A stretch of 64,000 bases of DNA from Pseudomonadota bacterium (GCA_008501585.1 QQUN01000054.1:157317-221316), one strand, 5' to 3'; counted from the stretch's first letter, positions 9,358 through 17,851 are shown. Notes: a model not told the origin generated them from the letters alone. Numbers and translations: made by a program.

Positions 9358-9717
9358 ATCGCCCCGGGTTTCGTAGAGGCTCCGCGGTTTAAGTACAGGC
9401 GGCGTGCGCCGCAGATCGTGCTGTTTGCCGACTACGATGGGGTCGGCTTGCACAACTACATGCGTTTGCTCGATCAATATGGAACACAGTGCAGCTTCTG
9501 GCTCATGCCTGGCTGGCGAGAGCTGCTGACGCGATTCGGCAACCAGACGATCTGGCAGGACAACCATCAGCGCTTTGTAGCTGCCGCCGACCAGCTGACG
9601 AAGTCAGGCGCGCCGGATGAAGTGTTGGAGCTGTTCCGGTGAATGAGCCGCGAGGGGCTGGCGCTTGAGCAAGAAGCGGTCTGGCACGCGGCGGCGGGGC
9701 GAAGTTCCGATTCGTAG
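9358..9717 (+). pseudogene. Degenerate 3' gene fragment with Toprim-like DxD motif, interrupted by an in-frame stop
   Basis: An open frame from 9358 encodes about 95 residues with the stretch IVLFADYDGVGLHNYMRLL. The acidic DYD in a hydrophobic strand resembles the DxD of a Toprim fold. The TGA at 9640-9642 is followed at once, in the same frame, by MSREGLALEQEAVW, which reads like the natural continuation and resembles the LEQE-containing tails of JetD/DUF2220-type proteins. No start codon or N-terminal half is present; the left edge TGAATCGCCCCGGGTTTCG resembles an insertion-sequence end. I read it as the truncated, stop-interrupted tail of a lost gene. The family name is a guess. Confidence 0.4.
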
Positions 9718-9836
9718 CAGCTTCGGTCTACCTTGAGGCGCCGGCACGATGGAAGAGGAGGTGAGGCTCCGGCGGTCCGCCCGAAGGTCAGATGTGCCGT
9801 TCAAGGAGCAGGATGAGTGTAGACTAGCGAGTGTGC
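9718..9836. other. Non-coding degenerate stretch
   Basis: No credible gene, RNA or strong hairpin was found between the Toprim-like remnant and the repeat. The region has no conserved start or ribosome site. Confidence 0.5.
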
Positions 9837-10040
9837 TTTTTGCAGTGCTGCTGTGACACAGCCTTGAAGGCGGGGCCGTCCAGGTCGGAATGCGTCACAA
9901 ATCGGTGTCGCTGAAACCCAGTGATAGCAAGGCTTAAGCCGATTTACGCCGAGTGTTATGCAAGGAATTGCTCTGCACGCCGATCGAAAGTCTCGGGCTC
10001 ATAACCCGGGTCGCAGGTTCAAGTCCTGCCCCCGCAACCA
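9837..10040 (+). repeat. Direct repeat copy A (att-like, ends in tRNA-fMet 3' fragment)
   Basis: About 200 bp that matches 25306-25500 in the same orientation. Shared exact blocks include AATGCGTCACAAA (9889-9901 and 25358-25370), GCTTAAGCC followed by near-identical ATTTACG, and CTCATAACCCGG (9998-10009 and 25467-25478). Identity is roughly 70% by eye with small gaps. The right end is a tRNA-fMet 3' part, the usual structure of the element-end junction left by integration into a tRNA gene. Confidence 0.75.
9993..10040 (+). pseudogene. Truncated tRNA-fMet (3' half, CAT anticodon arm to CCA)
   Basis: Contains an anticodon stem-loop with CAT (CGGGCTCATAACCCG), a T-arm with a perfect 5-bp stem (GCAGG/CCTGC), the acceptor 3' strand CCCCGCA and the CCA end. 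The 5' acceptor strand CGCGGGG and D-arm are absent upstream, so it cannot be a functional tRNA. It fits an integrase target duplication. Confidence 0.8.
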
Positions 10041-10051
10041 AATTTGTACTG

Positions 10052-10086
10052 AAAACCCAATCACTTGGCGGTGGTTGGGTTTTTTG
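10052..10086 (+). terminator. Rho-independent terminator after tRNA-fMet fragment
   Basis: AAAACCCAA pairs with TTGGGTTTT around a loop that itself contains CAC/GTG, and a T-run follows. It probably was the terminator of the tRNA gene from which the fragment came, and would also stop read-through from the operon on the left. Confidence 0.6.
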
Positions 10087-10220
10087 CTTTGGACCAACGT
10101 CGAATTCTTGGTCCAAGTTTGGCCCGTCTTCGTCCTTGGCCAAAAATGCAGGTGGCCACATCCGAACCGCGTGGTGCGAGATTCGGTGCTCGGATGGCCT
10201 TTACCAAAGACTTGAACATT

Positions 10221-11102
10221 TCACCGGTTCTCCAAGCAGGCGAGCATGTTCTGAAGTGCTGGATTAGTCCTCTCGTGCCGATAGACGAAACGCAGCGGCA
10301 GACGAATATTGAGATCTTCGATTTCTCGAAACTCAACTTGGGCGGGTGGCCGATATCGATTGCGGTCATTGACGATGGCCAGGCCGATACCTGCGGACAC
10401 AAGGCTGAGTACCGCAGCCTCATTCTGGCCTTCCTGCACGATATGCGGCACCAGCCCTGAGAGTGCACACGCTGTCAGCAGGAGATCGTAATAGGCAGGG
10501 TATGCGTTTCTGTGAAAGAAAATGAAACGCTCGCCCGTGAGGTCGTTGAGCTTGACTGGCCTGTCGGGGCGTTGCGCCCATCTCGAGGGCATTGCCAGCA
10601 AAACACCATGCTCACCAAGATGCAATGCGGCCAGATTGGGTGGCAAGGGGTCAAACTGATAGATGAACCCGCCGTCGAGCATCCCGGCGCGAATCATCGC
10701 CAGCTGATCCGGTGTGCCGGTGGGGGTCAGCTCCAGGCGGACTTCGGGCGCGCTTTCTCGAAAGGCGTGAAAGGTGTCTGGCACGATGCCTTCCCAGCCT
10801 GCCACCTCGACATATCCGATGCGCAACTCGCCGATTTCGCCGCGCGAGACCCGTTGTGCGCGTTCGCACGCGACACCAAGGGCCGCCATCACCCTGGAGA
10901 TGTCTTCTCGGAACGCTTCTCCGGCCCGGCTCAGGCGGATCCCACGTGGAAGTCTTTCGAACAGTTGGATGCCCAATTCGTCTTCAAGGTCTTGAATCTG
11001 ACGTGACACGGCCGGCTGGGAGACATGCAGTTCTTCCGATGCCGCGCGCACGTTCTGATGGGAGGCGACCGCCAGAAAGTAGCGAAGATGTCTCAGTTCC
11101 AT
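10221..11102 (-). CDS. LysR-family transcriptional regulator (paralogue 1)
   Basis: LTTR of 293 residues. The N-terminal winged helix-turn-helix starts MELRHLRYFLAVA and contains SQPAVSRQIQDLEDELG. The C-terminal ligand-binding domain includes RIGYVEVAGWEGIVP, a stretch shared with the two other LysR proteins at 14149 and 15104. The start at 11102 is chosen at the family-conserved MELRHL; the open frame extends 50 codons further upstream but through the intergenic operator. It is divergent from the amidase gene, the classical LTTR layout, and a 19-bp palindrome (11133-11151) lies 31 bp before its start. Confidence 0.9.
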   Translation of the reverse strand: MELRHLRYFLAVASHQNVRAASEELHVSQPAVSRQIQDLEDELGIQLFERLPRGIRLSRAGEAFREDISRVMAALGVACERAQRVSRGEIGELRIGYVEVAGWEGIVPDTFHAFRESAPEVRLELTPTGTPDQLAMIRAGMLDGGFIYQFDPLPPNLAALHLGEHGVLLAMPSRWAQRPDRPVKLNDLTGERFIFFHRNAYPAYYDLLLTACALSGLVPHIVQEGQNEAAVLSLVSAGIGLAIVNDRNRYRPPAQVEFREIEDLNIRLPLRFVYRHERTNPALQNMLACLENR

Positions 11103-11132
11103 AAGAAGATCCGCGTTCAAATGCCGGCAGAT

Positions 11133-11151
11133 TGATGCTTTCAAGGCATCA
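11133..11151. promoter_or_regulatory. Palindromic LysR-type operator, site 1
   Basis: TGATGC-TTTCAAG-GCATCA is a perfect 6-bp inverted repeat with a 7-bp spacer and contains the T-N11-A core of LTTR boxes. The same half-sites occur at 16090-16108. It lies between the divergent LysR-1 and amidase genes. Confidence 0.7.
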
Positions 11152-11315
11152 GTATAGTGAAAAGAAACGATTGGAATGATCTGTGGCGCTTGCCCAGAAT
11201 ACAGGTGTCGCGACGACGGACCGGGTTGTTGGCGAGTCCGGCGGCGCGACATTCGCGCAATTTGGCGCTGCGAGATCCTCAGCCGTGGGTCTGGCGATCT
11301 GTATCGGATGAAGAC

Positions 11316-13226
11316 ATGGCGGCAGATATCAATTTCGACCCCGCGGACACATACCTCGACCTTCCGCCCGCCGTGGCAGGCGGCGCGGCATTCGACGTCA
11401 CGGAAAAATCCATCGTCGAGCTGCAGGCTGCCCTGGCCGAGGGGCGCACCACGGCCAAGGGGCTGGTGGAGCAGTATCTGGCGAGAATTTCCGCCTACGA
11501 CAAGGCGGGGCCTTTTCTGAATGCGATCGTCTGCGTCAATCCGCTGGCGATTGCTGAGGCCGAGGCGCTTGATCGCGAGCGCCTGACAAGCGGCCCGCGG
11601 GGGCCTTTACATGGCATTCCGGTGCTGGTCAAGGACAACTTCGAGACCAAGGACTTGCCCACCACGGGCGGCAGCCTCGCGCTGGCAGCCTTTCAGCCGG
11701 ATTGTGATGCCTTTCAGGTCAGGCGCCTGCGCGAAGCCGGAGCGATCGTGTTGGGCAAAACGACCCTCCATGAGCTCGCCGCCGGGATTACGACGATTTC
11801 CTCCCTGACCGGCAGCACCCGGAATCCGTATTCGCTGGATCGCGTCCCCGGGGGGTCGAGCGGCGGAACGGCTGCCGCGGTGGCGGCGAGCCTGGCAGCG
11901 GCGGGCATGGGCTCGGACTCATGCGGATCGATCCGGATTCCGGCTGCGAACCAGAACCTGTATGGCTTGCGCGTCACGCGCGGGCTCTCCAGCCGAAGCG
12001 GCATCATTCCCCTGTCTCCGACGCAGGATGAGGCAGGGCCATTGACCCGGTCGGTGGGGGATCTTGCGCTGATGCTCGATGCCACCGTCGGCCCGGATCC
12101 CGGTGATCCGGTAACCACCCTCGGGGCGGGAGAGATTCCATCGAGTTATTTCGATTTGCTGGCCGGGGCGGCGTTTTCGGGCAAGCGGATTGGGGTTCTG
12201 ACATGCCTTTTCGAGGTTGCGCCAGAGGATGCCGAGCTCGCTGACGTCGTGCGCGGTGCGCTCGAGCAGATGCGCGGGCAGGGGGCGGAACTGGTCGAGG
12301 TGGCCGTGCCGGAACTGGAATCGTTGATGGCCGATGGCAACGTGATCAGTCATGAATTTAAATTCGCATTGGCTGACTATCTCGCGCGCCACCCTCATGC
12401 GCCGGTGAAAAGCTTGCAGGATATTCTGGATCGCGGCCTGTATCACACGGCACTGGAGGCTGTGTTTCGCTTGCGGAACCGACCGGTCGAGCGTGATACG
12501 CCAATCTATCGGGAGGCGTTGCAAAAGCAGATCCAGCTAAAAGAGCGGGTCGTTGCGCTGATGCAGCGCTGTCGCCTTGATGCCATCGCCTATCCCGTGC
12601 TTCGGCGCCGGGTGGCGAGCATCGGAGAGGCGCAGACGGGAATTACGGCGCAGTTGAGTGCCAATACCGGCTTGCCGGCATTGTCGGTGCCCGTTGGTTT
12701 TACGTCCGACGGCGTACCCGTTGGCATGGAGCTCCTCGGTGGACCGTTTCAGGAGGCCGCCCTGCTGAGGCTTGGGCGAGCCTGGGAAGTGGCCGCGAGC
12801 CCCCGCCGCGCGCCGTTCAGTACGCCACGGCTCGCTGGCGGCGCCGCGCCGGGCCCCTTGAGGCGAGAACTGAACCTGTCGGCAGGGAATGGTGCGCGTG
12901 TCCATGTGGCGCTTCAGTACGACCCGACCACCGGGCGGCTTCAGGGCCGCACTGCGGTCAGCGGTGTGCCCGCGCGCGAGGTGCTCGGTGTCACATTGCA
13001 GCGGGGGCGGGATGACCAGCCGGGGCCGGTTGTTCACCACCTGGTGGAATTGGGGCAGCTGTCCGGTCGTGTGCAGATTCAGCTCGATGCGCCGGGACGG
13101 GAAGCCCTGCTGGGCGGGCATCTGTTCGTCCATTTCTATACGCGAGCGGCCCCAGTCGGTGCCGGACGTGCCCGGGTGGCATGGTCGTGCCCGGGGCCGG
13201 AGAACAATGAGCGAGTCATCAGATGA
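11316..13226 (+). CDS. Amidase-signature hydrolase with C-terminal CHRD-like extension
   Basis: Amidase-signature family enzyme, 636 residues. The Ser-cisSer-Lys machinery is visible: K106 in LVKDNFETKD, the cis-Ser region GGSSGG at about 179-184 and nucleophile S205 in CGSIRIPA. The catalytic domain ends near residue 500. Residues of about 518-636 form a separate domain (HHLVELGQLSGRVQ, then GGHLFVHFYTRAAPVGAG) that resembles CHRD beta domains. No signal peptide is evident from the ATG at 11316, so a secreted CHRD role is doubtful. The gene overlaps the metallo-hydrolase gene by 4 bp. It probably releases an amine or ammonia from an N-acyl compound. Confidence 0.8.
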   Translation: MAADINFDPADTYLDLPPAVAGGAAFDVTEKSIVELQAALAEGRTTAKGLVEQYLARISAYDKAGPFLNAIVCVNPLAIAEAEALDRERLTSGPRGPLHGIPVLVKDNFETKDLPTTGGSLALAAFQPDCDAFQVRRLREAGAIVLGKTTLHELAAGITTISSLTGSTRNPYSLDRVPGGSSGGTAAAVAASLAAAGMGSDSCGSIRIPAANQNLYGLRVTRGLSSRSGIIPLSPTQDEAGPLTRSVGDLALMLDATVGPDPGDPVTTLGAGEIPSSYFDLLAGAAFSGKRIGVLTCLFEVAPEDAELADVVRGALEQMRGQGAELVEVAVPELESLMADGNVISHEFKFALADYLARHPHAPVKSLQDILDRGLYHTALEAVFRLRNRPVERDTPIYREALQKQIQLKERVVALMQRCRLDAIAYPVLRRRVASIGEAQTGITAQLSANTGLPALSVPVGFTSDGVPVGMELLGGPFQEAALLRLGRAWEVAASPRRAPFSTPRLAGGAAPGPLRRELNLSAGNGARVHVALQYDPTTGRLQGRTAVSGVPAREVLGVTLQRGRDDQPGPVVHHLVELGQLSGRVQIQLDAPGREALLGGHLFVHFYTRAAPVGAGRARVAWSCPGPENNERVIR

Positions 13227-14095
13227 AAAAAATATATCAATTGGGCTATGTCGAGATAACGCGAGTGCGGGAGATTGTCTTTCCCTCGTTCGACGCCAAG
13301 TTCCTGTTCCCCGAGTGGAACCCCGGGGTGGTCGAGGGCAACAGGAGGTGGTTGCAGCCGGGCTGCGTGAACGCCTCGGGCGATGCGGTTACGATCAGCA
13401 TCCACACCTGGGTGGTCAGAACCCCGCGCCACACGATTCTGATCGATACGGGCATCGGAAATGGACGGAATCGCCGTATCCCGCTGTTCAACCAGCTCGA
13501 TACGCCGTATCTGGATCGCCTCGCCGAGGCCGGTGTGAGGCCTGAAGCGGTTGACTATGTGTTCTGCACCCATCTGCACTCGGATCACGTCGGCTGGAAC
13601 ACGCGCCGGGACGGTGAGCGTTGGGTGCCAACCTTTCCCAATGCGCGCTATGTGTTTCCCGAGGATGAGCTTGCATTCAGTCGCTCGGACGCCTTCCAGA
13701 CGGGATATGCCGCGGGCGTTTTTGAGGACAGCATCGCGCCCATCGTCGATGCTGGCCTGGTCGAATTGATCCCTCGCTGCGGGGGGGGCTTTCTCGACGA
13801 CTTCACGTTTTATCCAACGCCGGGCCACACGCCGGGGCACATGTCGATCGGCCTTGCGTCCAGAGGGGAGGCGGCGCTGTTTACCGGAGATGTGGTGCAC
13901 AATCCGGTCCAGATCTATCAGCCCGCCTGGAATTCGGCATTTTGCGAGACACCGGACCGTGCCCTGCAATCGCGTCAATGGATGCTTGAGCATGTATCGG
14001 CGCGTCGGGCCTTGGTCTTGACGGCGCATTTTCCCGACAGTTCGGCGGGTTATGTCACCCGGACGGGAGACGGCTTCGATTGGCATTTTGCCTGA
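13223..14095 (+). CDS. Metallo-beta-lactamase-fold hydrolase
   Basis: MBL-fold metal hydrolase of 290 residues. The zinc motif HLHSDHVGWN is present, and a downstream His (TPGHTPGHMS) and Asp (FTGDVVH) complete a binuclear site. The layout resembles AttM/AiiB-type lactonases and other ring-opening or ester hydrolases. It is coupled to the amidase gene by an ATGA overlap. It could open a cyclic amide or lactone produced from the imported substrate; quorum-signal cleavage is another possibility that the sequence cannot exclude. Confidence 0.85.
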   Translation: MKKIYQLGYVEITRVREIVFPSFDAKFLFPEWNPGVVEGNRRWLQPGCVNASGDAVTISIHTWVVRTPRHTILIDTGIGNGRNRRIPLFNQLDTPYLDRLAEAGVRPEAVDYVFCTHLHSDHVGWNTRRDGERWVPTFPNARYVFPEDELAFSRSDAFQTGYAAGVFEDSIAPIVDAGLVELIPRCGGGFLDDFTFYPTPGHTPGHMSIGLASRGEAALFTGDVVHNPVQIYQPAWNSAFCETPDRALQSRQWMLEHVSARRALVLTAHFPDSSAGYVTRTGDGFDWHFA

Positions 14096-14148
14096 CGCCT
14101 CGGCGCTCTCCGGCGCTTGCCGGTGAGTGTCAGCGAGCCTTCCTGCTC

Positions 14149-15066
14149 ATGGACCTGCGCCATCTTCGGTACTTCATTGCCGTCGCCGAGCATGGCAGCA
14201 TGCGTGCGGCGGCAGAGCGGATCCATATTGCGCAGCCGGCGATTTCTCGGCATATCAGGACGCTCGAAGCCGAACTTGGTGTTGCTTTGTTCCACCGAGC
14301 CTCGCGTGGATTGGTGCTGACGGCGCCTGGTGCGCGCTTTCTGCGCGAGGCGCGGCGCAGTGTGGCACGGCTGGCGGAGGCGGCGGCCTTGGCGCGTGAC
14401 ACGGCCGCTGGCGTTCGCGGACAACTGCGCATCGGCTTTATCGAGAACTCGGGTTGGGATGGCATCGTGCCGGGCGCTTTTCGCCGTTTTCAGCGCGCCG
14501 CGCCCGAGGTCCGGGTCGAACTGATTCCGCTCGGCTCCAAGGCGCAGATCGACCAGATCATGGTCCATGAGCTGGATGGCGGTTTCATCAACAAACTCAT
14601 GGCGCTGCCGACGGAGTTTGGCGAGATGGCGGTCACCACAAATGACGTCATGTTGGCCGTGCCCCGGCGCAGCGACTGGGCGTTGCCAAATCCGGTGGCG
14701 GCGACCGCGCTGAACGGCATGCCGATGGTCGGGTTCCTCCGTTCGGTGAACCCACCGCATTTCGAGGCGCTGTCGCGGGCTTTCGCCAGGGCGGGTGTCG
14801 TGCCTCGTGTGCTCCAGGAGGTGGAATCCGAGGCCGCGGCAATGGCCTTGGTGTCGGCCGGTGTTGGTGCGGCCGTCGTCAATACGGCAAATCGGGCCCG
14901 GCCACCAGCGCTGGTGCAGTTCCTTGAATTTTCCGATCTGTCGATCCCAATGCCCTGTGCCTTTGTCTATCTTGCCGAAAGCACGAATCCGGCCCTCACC
15001 AGATTTCGACAAGCGCTGGGCATGGCGATTACCGATGCGCTGATCGGCCACGCAGCGACAGACTGA
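14149..15066 (+). CDS. LysR-family transcriptional regulator (paralogue 2)
   Basis: LTTR of 305 residues. It starts MDLRHLRYFIAVAEHGSM, and its helix-turn-helix contains AQPAISRHIRTLEAELG. The effector domain carries RIGFIENSGWDGIVP, the near-identical stretch seen in the two neighbouring LTTRs. The ATG at 14149 is chosen by that homology. It follows the metallo-hydrolase by 53 bp on the same strand, so it may be co-transcribed with the amidase operon. Confidence 0.9.
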   Translation: MDLRHLRYFIAVAEHGSMRAAAERIHIAQPAISRHIRTLEAELGVALFHRASRGLVLTAPGARFLREARRSVARLAEAAALARDTAAGVRGQLRIGFIENSGWDGIVPGAFRRFQRAAPEVRVELIPLGSKAQIDQIMVHELDGGFINKLMALPTEFGEMAVTTNDVMLAVPRRSDWALPNPVAATALNGMPMVGFLRSVNPPHFEALSRAFARAGVVPRVLQEVESEAAAMALVSAGVGAAVVNTANRARPPALVQFLEFSDLSIPMPCAFVYLAESTNPALTRFRQALGMAITDALIGHAATD

Positions 15067-15103
15067 GTTGTCGCGTGGGGCTGACGCCAAGTGAGGAGCG
15101 ACC

Positions 15104-16027
15104 ATGGAACTGCGCCATCTCCGATACTTCATTTCCGTCGCGGAACACCGCAGCATCAGGGGTGCCGCGCTACAACTGAATCTGACGCAACCCGGGGTGT
15201 CGCGCCAGATTCAGGATCTGGAAGAAGAACTGGGCGTCGCGCTGTTTGCCCGGACGGCGCGGGGTCTGAACTTGACCGAGGCCGGCGCTGCATTTCTGAG
15301 CGAAGCACAGTCGATTCTCGATGGCGTGGAGACCGCCGTACAGTCTGTCAAATCCGAATCCGACAGTCCGGAAGGGCACCTGCGCATTGGCTTCGTCGAG
15401 AATGCGGGCTGGGACGGCATTGTCCCGGCCTCCTTCAATCGCTTCCAGCAGGTGGCGCCGAAGGTGCGTGTCGAGCTTGCGCCACGCTATACCCTTGCGC
15501 AGTTGGAGGCACTGCGCGCAGGGACGATCGATGGTGCGTTTGTTTACCTGTTCGATGCGCCTGCGCCGGACATGTGTGTCCGGCCGCTGCTCAAGCATGA
15601 CGTCGTGCTGGCTGTTCCTGGGGCGTGGGATTTCCCGGGGGGCGGCCCGGTGGCGGCACGATCATTGATTGGCTACCCCTTTGTCACCTTCCGCCGGCAG
15701 GTTTATCCCGCCTACTATGACCGTCTTATTGCCGCATGCGCTCGGGCGGGGCTGACTTTGTCCGTGGCCCAGGAGGTGTCGACCGAGCCGGCGATTCTGT
15801 CGTTGGTGTCTGCCGGCATTGGTGCGGCAATCGTCAATGCGGCCAATCTTGGGCGTCCGCCGGTGCAGGCGCGATTTCTCCCGCTCGTCGATATTTCTGT
15901 GCCGCTGCCGCTGTCGTTTGTCCATATGCAGTCCAACGGCAACCCCGCCCTGCGCCGCTTCATCGAGGTGGTGAACACTGAGGCTGCCAAGCACCCTTCG
16001 CGGGCTGCGGCGTATTCGCTGGCGTGA
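15104..16027 (+). CDS. LysR-family transcriptional regulator (paralogue 3)
   Basis: LTTR of 307 residues with MELRHLRYFISVAEH and TQPGVSRQIQDLEEELG in the DNA-binding domain and RIGFVENAGWDGIVP in the effector domain. A GTGAGGAG ribosome site precedes the ATG. It is in tandem with paralogue 2 (37 bp gap) and stands upstream of the second TGATGC-N7-GCATCA site, so it is the natural candidate to control the deacylase-transporter operon to its right. Confidence 0.9.
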   Translation: MELRHLRYFISVAEHRSIRGAALQLNLTQPGVSRQIQDLEEELGVALFARTARGLNLTEAGAAFLSEAQSILDGVETAVQSVKSESDSPEGHLRIGFVENAGWDGIVPASFNRFQQVAPKVRVELAPRYTLAQLEALRAGTIDGAFVYLFDAPAPDMCVRPLLKHDVVLAVPGAWDFPGGGPVAARSLIGYPFVTFRRQVYPAYYDRLIAACARAGLTLSVAQEVSTEPAILSLVSAGIGAAIVNAANLGRPPVQARFLPLVDISVPLPLSFVHMQSNGNPALRRFIEVVNTEAAKHPSRAAAYSLA

Positions 16028-16089
16028 ATTCCTGCATGGCAGCCAACAGCTGCCTGGGCCGCCTCGGCTAGTTCAGATCGTCGCCTGTT

Positions 16090-16108
16090 TGATGCCGTTG
16101 AGGCATCA
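16090..16108. promoter_or_regulatory. Palindromic LysR-type operator, site 2
   Basis: TGATGC-CGTTGAG-GCATCA has half-sites and spacing identical to site 1 at 11133-11151, with a different spacer sequence. It lies 152 bp before the DoeB-like gene in a 233-bp gap. Confidence 0.7.
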
Positions 16109-16260
16109 CACACCGCAGAAATCGATATTAGTCAGACTCGGCTGCGTGGTCGATAGTTGTACTGACAGTGCGCCATTGGATTTATCGGCGCAACTCGTTC
16201 CCCGAGAGATCAGATTCCCGATGGAATCTGGCGGTATTCAGAAAGCAGAACCTGACGACA

Positions 16261-17289
16261 ATGAATCAAGAAAAATCACTGATTACGACCGACGTGGATT
16301 TCGACCAGGACGGCTTCCAGGCCGGCACGCTGCGCCTGCCTTATTCTCATGACAAGTCGGGCTATGGCCACATCCCGATTCCGATTGCCGTCCTCAAGCG
16401 GGGCCACGGCCCGACCGTGCTGCTGACGGGGGGCAATCATGGTGACGAATACGAAGGCCCGGTCGCCCTGATGAAGCTCGTGCATCGCATGCCGTCGATG
16501 AAGATCAATGGCCGGCTCATCGTCATTCCCGGACTGAATTTTCCTGCCGTGCTCAATGGTTCCCGCACGTCGCCGATCGACAAGGCCAACCTCAATCGGG
16601 TGTTTCCGGGAAGGCGTAACGGCAGCCCCACGGAAATGATTGCGCACTATGTCGACACCGAGTTGTTTCCGCGCGCCGACTTTGTCTTCGATATTCACGC
16701 CGGTGGTGCCTCGACGAATTACCTGCCGACCCTGATGGTCGCGCCGCCGGCGGATCGCGTGCGGCGCGACAACCTCCGCCGTCTGGTCGACGCGTTTGCC
16801 GCGCCGCGTGTGATGGTCATGGACTTGTTGGGCGAGGACCGCACTTATGGCGCGGCGGTTGCGCGGCACGAGGCCTTGTTCTTCTGTGGTGAATTTGGCG
16901 GATACGCCTCATGTGGTGTCGAGGGGGTGGAATTGGTCGAGTCGGGCATCCGGCGTGTGCTGAACGCGCTGGACGTCTGTGCGGAGCCCGGCCCCGAAGC
17001 CCCGGCAAACCATGGCCGACTGCTTCGGGTCGAAGGCGATGGTCACTATCTGTTTGCGCCATGTCCCGGAATTTTCGAACCCGTCTTTCGCCTGGGCGAC
17101 GAGGTGGCCGCCGGTCAGCTCGCGGCGCGCATCCATGATCCGCATGCCCCGTGGAAGCCGGCCCTCGAACTGCGATTCAAGCGTTCGGGTCTGGCGGTAT
17201 GCATTCGGTCCCTTGCGAGGGTCGAGGCCGGCGATTGCCTTGGGCATCTTGCATCGGATACCACCTGGGCGGAGGCGTGTGCGGAATGA
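16261..17289 (+). CDS. Succinylglutamate desuccinylase/aspartoacylase-family deacylase, DoeB-like
   Basis: Zinc carboxypeptidase-fold deacylase of 342 residues. Metal ligands are H60 and E63 in GGNHGDEYEGP and H146 in FDIHAGG. LNRVFPG is the substrate-binding Arg region. The pattern closely follows DoeB, the N-alpha-acetyl-diaminobutyrate deacetylase of ectoine breakdown, but no other ectoine gene is present here. The ATG at 16261 precedes the conserved region; the frame is open earlier without a good ribosome site. It overlaps the RidA gene by 4 bp. The likely role is removing an acyl group from an N-acyl amino acid. Confidence 0.82.
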   Translation: MNQEKSLITTDVDFDQDGFQAGTLRLPYSHDKSGYGHIPIPIAVLKRGHGPTVLLTGGNHGDEYEGPVALMKLVHRMPSMKINGRLIVIPGLNFPAVLNGSRTSPIDKANLNRVFPGRRNGSPTEMIAHYVDTELFPRADFVFDIHAGGASTNYLPTLMVAPPADRVRRDNLRRLVDAFAAPRVMVMDLLGEDRTYGAAVARHEALFFCGEFGGYASCGVEGVELVESGIRRVLNALDVCAEPGPEAPANHGRLLRVEGDGHYLFAPCPGIFEPVFRLGDEVAAGQLAARIHDPHAPWKPALELRFKRSGLAVCIRSLARVEAGDCLGHLASDTTWAEACAE

Positions 17290-17666
17290 CCACGGTGCGC
17301 TTCGGTGGCAATGGACGAATGAGCCAGGTCGTCGATTGCGGGGAGTATGTCTTCCTCGCCGGCCAGACCGCCAATTCGGCCGACGGTGACATATCGGTTC
17401 AGACACGGGAAGTGCTGGCCAAGATCGACGCCTGTCTTGATCAGGTCGGGCTCTCGCGCCGCCATCTCGTCTCGGTTCAAATCTGGTTGAAGCGGATCGA
17501 GCGCGATTTTGCCGCCATGAATGCCGTCTGGGACGACTGGGTCACCGAAGGGGCTGAACCGGCCCGGGCAACGGTGGAGGCGGCACTTGCCCGCGACGCG
17601 CTGCTGGTCGAGATCGCCGCTATCGCACGGCGGGACCCGGCAGTGACACATCTTGGCCCGAGCTGA
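17286..17666 (+). CDS. RidA/YjgF-family protein
   Basis: Small (126 residues) cytoplasmic trimer-forming family that hydrolyses reactive enamine/imine intermediates released by PLP enzymes. The motif EPARATVEAALARDALLVEI contains the conserved Arg that binds the carboxylate in active RidA proteins. The ATG overlaps the deacylase stop. Its presence implies that amine or imine intermediates arise in the pathway. Confidence 0.85.
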   Translation: MTTVRFGGNGRMSQVVDCGEYVFLAGQTANSADGDISVQTREVLAKIDACLDQVGLSRRHLVSVQIWLKRIERDFAAMNAVWDDWVTEGAEPARATVEAALARDALLVEIAAIARRDPAVTHLGPS

Positions 17667-17681
17667 CGGCCAAGTGGCGAA

Positions 17682-17701
17682 GGCGGCCCTCGATGGCCGC
17701 C
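17682..17701 (+). terminator. Strong hairpin after RidA gene
   Basis: GGCGGCC-CTCGAT-GGCCGCC has a 7-bp GC stem and no T-run. It may separate the deacylase/RidA transcript from the transporter genes or stabilise the 3' end. Confidence 0.45.
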
Positions 17702-17730
17702 TGGCACAACAACATATGGAGAGAGACACC

Positions 17731-17757
17731 ATGCTGAACCCGCACTGGCCGCCCTGA
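17731..17757 (+). CDS. Putative 8-residue leader peptide (MLNPHWPP)
   Basis: An ATG 7 bp after GGAGAGAG encodes Met-Leu-Asn-Pro-His-Trp-Pro-Pro and then TGA. It sits between a strong hairpin and the binding-protein gene, 95 bp upstream of the latter. Trp followed by Pro-Pro at a stop codon is a poor context for peptide release, as in TnaC-like arrest peptides. No homology is known to me; it could be chance. Confidence 0.35.
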   Translation: MLNPHWPP

Positions 17758-17851
17758 CGCCGCCCCCCGAATAAAGACAAGAACTTTGCATATCGGATCG
17801 CGCCCATGGCGCGCACCGGTGGCTTTGCACGTCCAAAAAAAGGAGACAACC

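Noticed and set aside
9934..10161. Minus-strand frame reading GAGLEPATRV...
   Set aside because: Known artefact of translating the antisense of tRNA sequence (here the tRNA-fMet fragment).
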